A stretch of 58,313 bases of DNA. It comes from RGIG995 sp045603745. GTDB taxonomy: Bacteria; Bacillota; Clostridia; Oscillospirales; UBA644. The DNA lies in the NCBI GenBank assembly GCA_045603745.1, contig JAZUMQ010000016.1, forward strand, positions 1 through 58,313, in the 5' to 3' direction. The notes under the pieces are model-generated. The model ran no database searches. It was given only the letters and a program-made list of their open reading frames with translations, and was not told the DNA's origin. Positions 16,347 through 23,968 of this stretch are shown in pieces (positions within the stretch are counted from its first letter, which is position 1; each line of letters begins with the position of its first letter). The position numbers and the translations under genes are program-made.

Positions 16347-16619
16347 TCATGCATTTTCCTGAAGTTTTTTCTGAATTGCGACAATAGTTTCTTCGGGAAT
16401 GTTTCCATCCATAAACGCCGCAATGTCTCCGAGGGTTTTCAGTTCCTGAGCAACTTCATCGGGGACGGTAACGGTAAACTCTTCTTCAATATACATCAAA
16501 AGTTCCAAAATTTCCAAAGAATCGGTACATACGTCGGCAATCAAACTTTCTGCAGTCAATTCATTAGCGGAAACGTCATAACGTTGAGAAAAAATCAATT
16601 TTACGGTATCAAGTGACAT
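16347..16619 (-). CDS. Acyl carrier protein
   Basis: A 90-residue carrier protein. The phosphopantetheine attachment serine is in the motif DSLEILELLMYIEEEF, preceded by a short acidic helix. Such proteins carry growing acyl chains in fatty-acid or related synthesis. The start is ATG 16619 because GAGGTG lies seven bases upstream; an earlier in-frame ATG at 16634 would overlap that site. It is not beside fatty-acid synthesis genes, so it may be a secondary carrier; the symbol is left empty for that reason. A near-perfect promoter precedes it. Confidence 0.88.
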   Translation of the reverse strand: MSLDTVKLIFSQRYDVSANELTAESLIADVCTDSLEILELLMYIEEEFTVTVPDEVAQELKTLGDIAAFMDGNIPEETIVAIQKKLQENA

Positions 16620-16650
16620 AGTAATACACCTCATAAAAATTTATAGTAAT

Positions 16651-16679
16651 ATTATACCCGATTCATGCGCCAATGTCAA
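16651..16679 (-). promoter_or_regulatory. Consensus sigma-A promoter for the acyl carrier gene
   Basis: Read leftward, TTGACA (16679-16674) and TATAAT (16656-16651) match the consensus at every base, with a 17-base spacer. Confidence 0.9.
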
Positions 16680-16696
16680 GTCTCGTCATAATAATT

Positions 16697-17383
16697 TCAA
16701 ATATCATTATTATGTTTTACCGGAAGTTTTGACGTCAAAGCCTCTACCGTGCGCTCAATGGCATCTTTACTGTTCTTCCAATCTTCTTTAGCGAAACGGT
16801 AATCAAATTTTTTGCAAAACCAATCAATATCGCCGCTTAAGGTCATTAAGGAGTTTTCCGTAACGTCTCCCAAAACTTTACAAAAAGCTAAGCGATCTTT
16901 GCGCCCCAACTCTTTTGAAGATGCAAGCAGTGCTTGATAATGTGGCAGGCAAAAACGAGATTGCATGGAAAAAACTTCTTTGAAATGTTCGTCTGTTTTC
17001 CAGAGATATACAATGTTAGAATAAACATTTTTCATCTTCTCATCAAGCCGGGAACATACGTAGCAGGAATTTTTGAGATTTTGTAGATATTTTTCCGTTG
17101 AATCCGGCTTTATAGAATTGATGCGTGACCGAATTTCTTCCAAGTGAGACTGCATAATCAATGCTACCGGAAGTCTTTTTCCGTTCGTTATCATCATATT
17201 AAAATGTTCGTTGCAAAAGCCCAAACGATTCGTTTCAATTCGGATCGTCGGTTCCATCATTGCCGCGCCTGTAATGGTGTCGATTTCATTTTTTTCAAGC
17301 ATTGCATGAAGAGAGCAAATCGGACAGCCGCATTTTTTCCCAAAATGTTCGTTGATTTCAATCGTATAAAGATGTTCTGCCAT
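16697..17383 (-). CDS. DUF6062-family protein with two Cys/His units
   Basis: A 228-residue protein matching the family known as DUF6062; function unknown. It contains two similar Cys/His arrangements: C18, C20, C23 and H26 with C57 and H60, then C107 and C110 with C145 and H148. The spacing (CxxC followed by CxxH) suggests two metal sites in a repeated helical fold. No signal peptide or membrane helix is visible. It begins two bases after the radical SAM gene, with a clear AAAGGAGC ribosome site, so the two are almost certainly expressed together. Confidence 0.75.
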   Translation of the reverse strand: MAEHLYTIEINEHFGKKCGCPICSLHAMLEKNEIDTITGAAMMEPTIRIETNRLGFCNEHFNMMITNGKRLPVALIMQSHLEEIRSRINSIKPDSTEKYLQNLKNSCYVCSRLDEKMKNVYSNIVYLWKTDEHFKEVFSMQSRFCLPHYQALLASSKELGRKDRLAFCKVLGDVTENSLMTLSGDIDWFCKKFDYRFAKEDWKNSKDAIERTVEALTSKLPVKHNNDI

Positions 17384-17385
17384 TG

Positions 17386-18291
17386 CTAAAAGCTCCTTTC
17401 CGGTCGAACGCCGGTTAAATCAAAAATCGGTGTCATTGAAAAATTATCACAATTTCTCCCCTGCATATATCCCAGAAGCCCGAGATCAGAGGCGGTGGAC
17501 AGTACCGAAGAATATTCCATGGAAAATAATTTTCGATTAATTTCCGGGCAATCGGAAAGATCTCCCCGAGGTGTATATTGTCGCATTAAACTGATCCGAA
17601 CGGATTGTTTTGGGAAATTTTGAGCAATCCAAGACAATAATGCATTGGAATCAGTCTTTGCACCTGGCAAAACCAAATGGCGTATTAACAGTCCTTTTTG
17701 CAGGATTCCATCGGCGGAAAACACACACTCCCCCACTTGTCGATACATTTCTTGCAAAGCGGAAGATGCAATATTAAAATAATCTTTTATACCGGAATAT
17801 CGCAACGAAAGTTGCGAGGAATAATATTTCAAATCCGGAAGATAAACATCAATCAGTCCATCAAAATACTGTAAAATTTCTTCAGATTCATATCCCCCGC
17901 AATTACAAACGACAGGAATGTGAAGTTGATTTTTTATGGATTTTAATGCCTCTGCAATCATTGGGGCAAAATGAGACGGAGTTACCAGATTGATATTTTC
18001 AGCCTCTTGTTGCTGAAGTTCCAAAAAAATTTCCGAAAGACGAGTCGTAGACACAGTTTCACCAAATCCTTCGTGGCTGATCGGTTCATTTTGACAAAAT
18101 TTACATCGCAAGGCACAACCGCTGAAAAAGATGGTTCCGGAGCCGGTTTTTCCGGTAATACAAGGTTCTTCGCCAAAATGCAGAGCTGCTCTTGCGATTT
18201 GAATTCGTTCCCCGCCGCCGCAAATACCAAGCTCTTTGGTACGATCAGCGCCACATTTTCGAGGACAAAGGGTACAATGGTGCAGATTCAT
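17386..18291 (-). CDS. Radical SAM protein, PflX/COG1313-like
   Basis: A 301-residue radical SAM protein related to the PflX group of putative glycyl-radical-enzyme activases. An N-terminal cysteine set (C6, C9, C13, C24; CTLCPRKCG then LGICG) probably binds an extra Fe-S cluster. The radical SAM motif is C59, C63 and C66 (SGCALRCKFC). The substrate of this group is not established. ATG 18291 is chosen because AAGGAGAG stands just upstream; the frame stays open for 20 more codons. No glycyl radical enzyme is in the window; the partner in this operon is the DUF6062 protein. Confidence 0.82.
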   Translation of the reverse strand: MNLHHCTLCPRKCGADRTKELGICGGGERIQIARAALHFGEEPCITGKTGSGTIFFSGCALRCKFCQNEPISHEGFGETVSTTRLSEIFLELQQQEAENINLVTPSHFAPMIAEALKSIKNQLHIPVVCNCGGYESEEILQYFDGLIDVYLPDLKYYSSQLSLRYSGIKDYFNIASSALQEMYRQVGECVFSADGILQKGLLIRHLVLPGAKTDSNALLSWIAQNFPKQSVRISLMRQYTPRGDLSDCPEINRKLFSMEYSSVLSTASDLGLLGYMQGRNCDNFSMTPIFDLTGVRPERSF

Positions 18292-18324
18292 GCGGTCTCT
18301 CCTTTTTAGACTGAAATATGAAAG

Positions 18325-18349
18325 GCGGGCAGCAAACTTTGCTGCCCGC
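18325..18349 (-). terminator. Hairpin terminator after the parvulin gene
   Basis: A 12-bp inverted repeat (18325-18336 with 18338-18349, GCGGGCAGCAAA) is followed leftward by CTTTCATATTTC. The T-run is weak, so read-through into the radical SAM gene is possible. Confidence 0.65.
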
Positions 18350-18366
18350 ACTCTGAATACAATGAA

Positions 18367-19842
18367 TTAACCAACCTGAGACAGGCCCTTATCGTTAAAG
18401 GATACGGGATATTCTTTTTTAAGAGCGTCAAGATAATCGCTGTAATCTTTGCTCTTCAAGGTGCTAACGACATCGAAATTCCATTTTTCATCGCCATATT
18501 CAACGAAGTAGACAATGTGATAACCGTAGTCGGTTTTAACGATTTCACAATCCCCTGTTTTGCGGCCTTCCGCCCAAATCCAGTCGGTAATTTCATCTAC
18601 CATGGTATTTTTGTCGAAATCTTCATAAAGACCTTCGGTTTTGATGCTACCTTCATCGTCAGAATTATCCTTGACCAAAGCGGCGAAAGATTCTTCTGTC
18701 GCAGCACCGTCTTTCCACTGTTTCAGGATCTTTTCAGCTTCAGCCTTCATTTCGGCATCGTTGGTCTGGGTCTTTCCGTCTTTGTCTTCAATAGGATTGC
18801 CTTTATCGTCGGTCAATTCCTCTACGGAGAACAAAATATGACGCATGGTTGCGAGTTTATAGGTTTCACGTCCGCGTTCCACGAAGCAAATAACGGTATA
18901 GGTATCGGTGGAAGAGGAAGAAGTTGCTGCTTTCTTGATTACGGTAACGTCACCGGCTTTGCGTTCATCGTTGAAGAGCCATTCGGACGTATCATCATCT
19001 TTGGTGTAAGCGGAATCTTCTTTCAAATAGGTTTCCTCTTTGAACGTATCTTCTCCGACAATGCCCTTCAGAGCTTCCAGATAAGTTTTGACATCGGTAG
19101 ATGCGTCTTTAATTCCGTTGGCAACTTGTTCTGCGGTTTTATTGTTTTTAGTATCGGCTTTTGCAGTGTAGGAATAATAGTCGACTACATCGTAATCTTT
19201 TTTGTTTTCGGAATAATATTTTTCGATTTTTTCCGCATCATATTTTAAGTTGTCCATGTAGTTTTCATAAAAATCAGCATAGATCAAACGGCGGGTCAAG
19301 TATTCTTTGTACTCTTCCAAAGTAATGTTGGGACCATACATCGATTGCAGGTATTTGTTTACACTGACTTTGGCTTCTTTTGCGGCAGATTCCAATTCTG
19401 AAATCGAATCTTCCAAAGATTTTGCGGATTCTTCGGTCATTTTAAAGTCTTCTTCTGCGGCTTTGTTGTAAAGAAGATACAGTTCTTCATATTGGGTTTT
19501 CGTCTGATCAACGAAATATTCATACCAAGATTTCGTTGAGTCGAAATAACAAGTTTGACTTTTCAAAGAGGTGGAAAGATCAAACCCAATCATACTTGCG
19601 TAATAGTAGTATTGAGAATAGAAATTGTTGAGAGCGCCGTAATAACCGTAGTTGAATTCCAGAGCGTTAATTTCGGTGTTCCCAACGTTCATAACGACGG
19701 TATTGCGACGGAAATAGCCGGTTTTTGCAACTACGGCAAGAGCAATAGAAGCAAGCAATACCACTGCGCAAACAAGAGCAACGATTTTTACGAGAGGAGA
19801 CCAGATAGTATCTGCACTTTTGGTCTGGGGGTTTTTAGACAT
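18367..19842 (-). CDS. Membrane-anchored parvulin-type peptidyl-prolyl isomerase
   Basis: A 491-residue protein with one N-terminal membrane helix (about 19-41) and a long extracytoplasmic part. The middle is a SurA/PrsA-like helical chaperone region rich in Tyr, Lys and Glu. A rotamase (PpiC-like) domain follows near the C-terminus, with MRHILFSVEE, a tolerant insert and TDYGYHIVYF. It should help fold exported proteins. Unlike Bacillus PrsA it has no lipobox, so it is held by its helix. The start is ATG 19842 with AAGGATGG upstream. Confidence 0.82.
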   Translation of the reverse strand: MSKNPQTKSADTIWSPLVKIVALVCAVVLLASIALAVVAKTGYFRRNTVVMNVGNTEINALEFNYGYYGALNNFYSQYYYYASMIGFDLSTSLKSQTCYFDSTKSWYEYFVDQTKTQYEELYLLYNKAAEEDFKMTEESAKSLEDSISELESAAKEAKVSVNKYLQSMYGPNITLEEYKEYLTRRLIYADFYENYMDNLKYDAEKIEKYYSENKKDYDVVDYYSYTAKADTKNNKTAEQVANGIKDASTDVKTYLEALKGIVGEDTFKEETYLKEDSAYTKDDDTSEWLFNDERKAGDVTVIKKAATSSSSTDTYTVICFVERGRETYKLATMRHILFSVEELTDDKGNPIEDKDGKTQTNDAEMKAEAEKILKQWKDGAATEESFAALVKDNSDDEGSIKTEGLYEDFDKNTMVDEITDWIWAEGRKTGDCEIVKTDYGYHIVYFVEYGDEKWNFDVVSTLKSKDYSDYLDALKKEYPVSFNDKGLSQVG

Positions 19843-19882
19843 AACGATCCATCCTTTTTTGGGTTTTATATTTATAAATAAT

Positions 19883-19911
19883 ATTATAGCAAATTTGTAT
19901 AGGAAAAGCAA
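19883..19911 (-). promoter_or_regulatory. Sigma-A-type promoter for the parvulin gene
   Basis: Read leftward, TTGCTT (19911-19906) and TATAAT (19888-19883) are separated by 17 bases. Confidence 0.7.
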
Positions 19912-19999
19912 GTGTTTTCATAGAAATGTAAAACTTTCTTTGCAGATGTTCCGCAAGATCTCAATTCTCTTACATAAACTGTTATGGGAGGCGTAGAAC

Positions 20000-20737
20000 A
20001 TGCAATTAAACATGAGCGGTGAAACGATTGAAAGTTTACTTTACCGAGAAAACAAACCAATTTTAGAATTAAAAATATCATATCCTCAAATTATGGGACC
20101 GTTATCAAAACAAAGCGAGTACCGATTTAACGATCATTATTGTAAGCAGGCGCGGAATTTAAATCGACAGGCAAGGACGGAATTTTATCATCGGGCGTCG
20201 GAAGAGGCTCGAATTGCGCAAGAGCAAGAATATGATTTTACTCTTCATTCGATTATTCGGACATTCATTACGACGCGCCTTGATTCTCGCTTCAGTTCTG
20301 TTGTTTTTGACCGATACCAATATTTTGGAGGGACTCACGGTACAACGGTATGTGTCGGAAATACGTGGGATCTTTCTGTAGGACTTCAAGTTCCTCTTTC
20401 CTATTTTTTTTACAAAAATGCACCTTATCGAAATGTTATATTAAGATCTGTATGTGAGCAGATAAAGCGACAAAAAGAACAAGAGGAGATCCTCTTTTTT
20501 GAGAATCCCCTCAGGAATGCAAAACAATGTTTTAGCGAAACGAATTATTATTTAACACATAACGCAATCACGATTTATTATCCTCTATATACGCTGGCTC
20601 CGTATTATGCGGGAATACTGACCTATCAAATCCCATTTGATGCTTTCAACGGCTTTTGGGTCAAAGACCGAAAACCAATCGAAATAACTTCGTGTTCAAA
20701 GGGATTTATAGGACGGTTTGGAACTGAATTGCTGTAA
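20000..20737 (+). CDS. DUF3298/RsiV-like domain protein without a membrane anchor
   Basis: A 245-residue protein with the DUF4163/DUF3298 fold seen in RsiV-type and secreted proteins: YFGGTHG in the middle and a C-terminal stretch ITIYYPLYTLAPYYAGI leading into YQIPF. Usual relatives have a signal peptide or membrane helix; here neither is visible, so this copy appears cytoplasmic. No sigma factor gene is adjacent. The ribosome site is GGGAGGC. It is convergent with the LUD gene, with three bases between their stops. I did not find a convincing promoter. Confidence 0.75.
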   Translation: MQLNMSGETIESLLYRENKPILELKISYPQIMGPLSKQSEYRFNDHYCKQARNLNRQARTEFYHRASEEARIAQEQEYDFTLHSIIRTFITTRLDSRFSSVVFDRYQYFGGTHGTTVCVGNTWDLSVGLQVPLSYFFYKNAPYRNVILRSVCEQIKRQKEQEEILFFENPLRNAKQCFSETNYYLTHNAITIYYPLYTLAPYYAGILTYQIPFDAFNGFWVKDRKPIEITSCSKGFIGRFGTELL

Positions 20738-20740
20738 TTT

Positions 20741-21313
20741 TTAATATCCTAAATCTTCCCGGATAAGAATCAAAGTTGCATCACAAGAAGAAGGTTTTCG
20801 ACGCAGAATTACTACGGCAGAGCAAATGCAATCGAGGCTTTGACAATCGTGACAATGTCCATCAATTGCGCAAGGTGTATTCCTGTTTAGCCGCATCGCG
20901 TTTTTCGGTGCGGCAACATTTCTTGCCCGATTCCATGCAGATGGTAAATCCGGTGTCAACTTGTTTTCTCCAAAAACAAAATAGACATGTTTATGACCGT
21001 AGATCGAGGCAGAAACTCGATTGCAATGACCGTCAAGATTGACAATCTCACCGGTTTCGGAGACCGCATTTGCGGAAGTAATAAAAACCTCCGCCTTGGC
21101 TATTTCTTGTGCTGGATCTTGTTTCCAATGCCAAGAACAATTTGAATTCTGACTAATCGCTTCGTATAGGTTTAATTCCCGTGCAGTCATAGAACCGCCA
21201 AAAGAAACGCTTTTTCCCTTACATTCAGTACAAAGAAATGATACGGCGTCTTTCCTATTTTTAAACTCAAAAAATTGAAAACCGCGTTTTTCAAACGTTT
21301 CCTTTAATCCCAT
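20741..21313 (-). CDS. LUD-domain (LutC/YkgG-like, DUF162) protein
   Basis: A 190-residue LUD-family protein. The motif GGSMTARELNLYEAI (about 39-53) and the C-terminal CAIDGHCHDCQSLDCIC, with several cysteines, are characteristic of stand-alone LUD proteins. The family is linked to lactate utilisation (LutC), although the biochemical role of single LUD proteins is unclear. It overlaps the end of the MFS gene by 10 bases and so is translated with it. The divergent neighbours are a 2-hydroxyacid dehydrogenase and malic enzyme, which fits a hydroxy-acid role. Confidence 0.85.
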   Translation of the reverse strand: MGLKETFEKRGFQFFEFKNRKDAVSFLCTECKGKSVSFGGSMTARELNLYEAISQNSNCSWHWKQDPAQEIAKAEVFITSANAVSETGEIVNLDGHCNRVSASIYGHKHVYFVFGENKLTPDLPSAWNRARNVAAPKNAMRLNRNTPCAIDGHCHDCQSLDCICSAVVILRRKPSSCDATLILIREDLGY

Positions 21314-22551
21314 TCTGCTTCCTCCCTGTTAACTATTTTTCTCAACTTATGATGCCAAAGGTAAGCAGCGATGGCAAATATCATTCCGATTGCCAATAAA
21401 ATAAACCAATATATGCTTAGTGCAGACCAATTCTTTACATCGTCGCCTCCGAGGATCAGCCCGCTGACTGTTCCGGTGATTCCAGCTCCGACATAAATGG
21501 CAAAATCCACGAAGCCGGTCACAGTGGAAACGCAGTTCCATTTGACGAAATCCATTGGAATAAAGGAGGTGAATAGGGGTGTTTGACCGTAAATAAACCC
21601 AAACAAAGCGGCGATGATAATGACAAACGCGACAGGATTGATTCCGAATATCAATAGCGAAAGAGCACTTATGATCAACGCGCCGCCCCAAACCAAAAGA
21701 ATTGTTTTGTAAATATCTCCATTCAATCGCTTGACCATGGCTTTTGCCAGCGTAATACCTAAGAAGTTAACCAGAGGAATCAAAAGTAACGTTACTACGA
21801 TGCCTTCTTCCGGCAAACCTCCAATATCGTTAATCATTGTAGGGAGCCATGTGTCGATACTGGACTTAACAAGTCCGAATAAGATTGAGAAAATGGCTAT
21901 TAAGCCGAGAAAACCCAATAATACAGGCTGACGAATCAATGAAGAATTTTTTGTTTCTTTTTCGATACTTCCAATGGAATTATAACGGAAAGTGATAAGC
22001 CAAATTACCGAAAAAACAATTCCAATTATTGCAGGAACATTAAAAACAAATCGCCAGCCGGCAACCTTATCGATAAAATAAGATCCGACCCAAGCCACCA
22101 TGTACCCAACTACTTGGGTGATAGACAACGCAAAGGAAGCAATAACATTTTTGTCTCCTTCAAAATGTTTCGCAACGCATTTAACGATGGGAGACCAAAG
22201 CATTGACTGAAAAACGCCATTAAATGCCCACAAAAATACAATTGGAGCAAATTCTCGAACTTGACCAATGGAAAGATTGAGAATTCCGGATCCCATCAAA
22301 CCGATAAACACCATGTATCGTACCGGCAAGCGGTCTCCAAGAAATCCGAAAATCAATTGACCGAAGGCGTAGCACCAGAAAAAGGCAGAAGAAACGATCC
22401 CAAGTTGTTCCGGGGTAACCTGAAATGTTGTTTCGATTCCAGACAGGGCAAGAGAAATATTCAAACGCATAAAATAAAGCGTGGAGTATGCAATCATACT
22501 CAACGTAAGGATGATTTTTTGATCTCGCGTAAACCGCTTGTTTTCTGTCAT
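21304..22551 (-). CDS. MFS transporter, resembling the organophosphate antiporter (GlpT/UhpT) group
   Basis: A 415-residue protein with about 12 hydrophobic segments. The first helix region (YSTLYFMRLNISLAL) and the segment FNGVFQSMLWSPIVK resemble the OPA group of major facilitators. FGFLGDRLPVRY matches the loop 2-3 MFS signature. The substrate is not readable from sequence; context with LUD, Ldh2-type dehydrogenase and malic enzyme suggests an organic acid such as malate or lactate, which is an inference. It is the first gene of a two-gene leftward unit with a strong promoter. Confidence 0.85.
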   Translation of the reverse strand: MTENKRFTRDQKIILTLSMIAYSTLYFMRLNISLALSGIETTFQVTPEQLGIVSSAFFWCYAFGQLIFGFLGDRLPVRYMVFIGLMGSGILNLSIGQVREFAPIVFLWAFNGVFQSMLWSPIVKCVAKHFEGDKNVIASFALSITQVVGYMVAWVGSYFIDKVAGWRFVFNVPAIIGIVFSVIWLITFRYNSIGSIEKETKNSSLIRQPVLLGFLGLIAIFSILFGLVKSSIDTWLPTMINDIGGLPEEGIVVTLLLIPLVNFLGITLAKAMVKRLNGDIYKTILLVWGGALIISALSLLIFGINPVAFVIIIAALFGFIYGQTPLFTSFIPMDFVKWNCVSTVTGFVDFAIYVGAGITGTVSGLILGGDDVKNWSALSIYWFILLAIGMIFAIAAYLWHHKLRKIVNREEAEWD

Positions 22552-22582
22552 AATTCAATCCTCCAATATTATCCTGTTTGGT

Positions 22583-22611
22583 ATTATAACAAACATCGAA
22601 AAAAAAGTCAA
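22583..22611 (-). promoter_or_regulatory. Sigma-A-type promoter for the MFS-LUD unit
   Basis: Read leftward, TTGACT (22611-22606) and TATAAT (22588-22583) are separated by 17 bases. Confidence 0.8.
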
Positions 22612-22656
22612 GATTTTGTAATGAAAGTTTAAGAAAAAGTAAAACAAGCACTTTTT

Positions 22657-22682
22657 TGATAAAATGTAAAATAACTTTATCA
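22657..22682. promoter_or_regulatory. Inverted repeat between divergent promoters, candidate operator
   Basis: TGATAAA at 22657-22663 is mirrored by TTTATCA at 22676-22682, with a 12-base spacer. It sits between the MFS promoter and the dehydrogenase promoter, 15 bases before the latter's -35 box. No regulator gene is adjacent, and AT-rich spacers produce such repeats by chance. Confidence 0.3.
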
Positions 22683-22697
22683 TCTTTTGAAAAATCA

Positions 22698-22726
22698 TTG
22701 ACTTTTGGTAATATTTGTGCTATACT
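22698..22726 (+). promoter_or_regulatory. Sigma-A-type promoter for the dehydrogenase-malic enzyme unit
   Basis: TTGACT (22698-22703) and TATACT (22721-22726) are separated by 17 bases; the gene starts 50 bases downstream. Confidence 0.8.
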
Positions 22727-22776
22727 TAATCGAAAATAATTTCATCTCTATGTATTATGGAAAAGGAGATTATAAA

Positions 22777-23892
22777 ATGGATGAATCTAGAAACTACGTC
22801 GATTGGAAGACAATTACAAGCTTTGTAATTGACTCCTTTGTCGGCTACGGAATCCCCAAAGAAGATGCGGTCGTTTGCGCTGATGTTCTTCTTGAATCGG
22901 ACAAGCGAGGTATCGAGTCCCACGGTGTTAACCGCTTTAAGCCCATCTATCTGGATCGTATCAAAGCCGGAATTCAGAACCCTGTTACAAAATTTGAAGT
23001 CATTAAAGACTTTGCTGCTACTGCAGTTGTTGACGGGCATGACGGTATGGGTCAGGTTATCGGATTTAAGTCCATGGAAATGGCAATTCAAAAGGCTAAA
23101 AAATACGGTATCGGTATGGTTGTTGTTCGTAATTCCTGCCACTACGGTATTGCCGGTTACTATGCAACGATGGCAACCAAAGCCGGTTGCATCGGTATGA
23201 CCGGTACGAACGCACGTCCTTCTATCGCCCCCACCTTTGGTGTAGAAAACATGCTGGGTACAAATCCCCTGACGGTTGGTTTCCCCACTGACGAGGCATT
23301 TCCCTTTGTCATCGACTGTGCTACTTCCATTACACAGCGTGGTAAGATTGAATATTATGCTCGTGTTGGTAAAGATACTCCTGCCGGTATGGTTGTTGGT
23401 CGTGATGGTCTCCCCCACACCGACTCCGTTGCAATTTTGACCGAATTGAACACCGAGCAAGCCGCACTGGCTCCTTTAGGTGGTATCGGTGAAGAACTTG
23501 CCGGCTACAAGGGATACGGGTATGCTACCGTTGTTGAAATTCTTTCCGCGGCTCTCCAGCAGGGGAACTTCTTGAAAGCTCTCTCCGGCATCGGCGAGAA
23601 CGGTGAAAAGATTCCCTTCCACTTGGGACACTGGTTCATTGCCATTGATCCCGAAGCTTTCATGGGCTTGGAAGCCTTTAAGAAGATCGCCGGTCAGATT
23701 CTCCGCGATCTGCGTAATTCCCAGAAAGCTCCCGGTTGCGACCGTATTTACACTGCCGGTGAAAAAGAATACGACACTTGGTGTGAACGTAAAAATACCG
23801 GCGTAAAGATCAACCCTGCCGTTCAGAAGGAAATGATTGCCGTCCGTGACGAACTGCAATTGACTCAATACAAATTCCCCTTTGAAGACTAA
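22777..23892 (+). CDS. Ldh2/malate dehydrogenase-type NAD(P)-dependent 2-hydroxyacid oxidoreductase
   Basis: A 371-residue member of the Ldh2 family (malate/L-lactate dehydrogenase type 2), which is unrelated to the classical Rossmann-fold LDH/MDH. The catalytic histidine motif NSCHYGIAGYY and the N-terminal ESHGVNRF are present, with GTNPLTVGFPT and DCATS further on. The family oxidises malate, lactate, ureidoglycolate and similar hydroxy acids; with malic enzyme next door, malate or lactate is most likely. The start is ATG 22777 with AAAAGGAGA upstream. Proline is often CCC and glycine GGT, unlike most neighbours, which suggests high expression. Confidence 0.9.
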   Translation: MDESRNYVDWKTITSFVIDSFVGYGIPKEDAVVCADVLLESDKRGIESHGVNRFKPIYLDRIKAGIQNPVTKFEVIKDFAATAVVDGHDGMGQVIGFKSMEMAIQKAKKYGIGMVVVRNSCHYGIAGYYATMATKAGCIGMTGTNARPSIAPTFGVENMLGTNPLTVGFPTDEAFPFVIDCATSITQRGKIEYYARVGKDTPAGMVVGRDGLPHTDSVAILTELNTEQAALAPLGGIGEELAGYKGYGYATVVEILSAALQQGNFLKALSGIGENGEKIPFHLGHWFIAIDPEAFMGLEAFKKIAGQILRDLRNSQKAPGCDRIYTAGEKEYDTWCERKNTGVKINPAVQKEMIAVRDELQLTQYKFPFED

Positions 23893-23905
23893 GACATTTA
23901 AAGAT

Positions 23906-23940
23906 CGGGCGGCTTTCGAGTCGCCCGGACTTTTCTATTT
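23906..23940 (+). terminator. Hairpin terminator between the dehydrogenase and malic enzyme genes
   Basis: A 9-bp stem with one G-T pair (23906-23914 with 23919-23927) closes a TTCG loop and is followed by TTTTCTATTTT. Malic enzyme has no visible promoter of its own, so this is probably a partial terminator. Confidence 0.75.
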
Positions 23941-23968
23941 TAATAATGGTTGAAAGGAATATTTAATC

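Noticed and set aside
18517..19248. Long open frame opposite the parvulin gene
   Set aside because: It mirrors a real gene with a membrane helix, a rotamase domain, a promoter and a ribosome site. The opposite frame has no family likeness and arises from codon bias.
22726..23460. Long open frame opposite the Ldh2-type dehydrogenase
   Set aside because: The forward gene is conserved throughout and strongly codon-biased, which leaves stop-free antisense frames.
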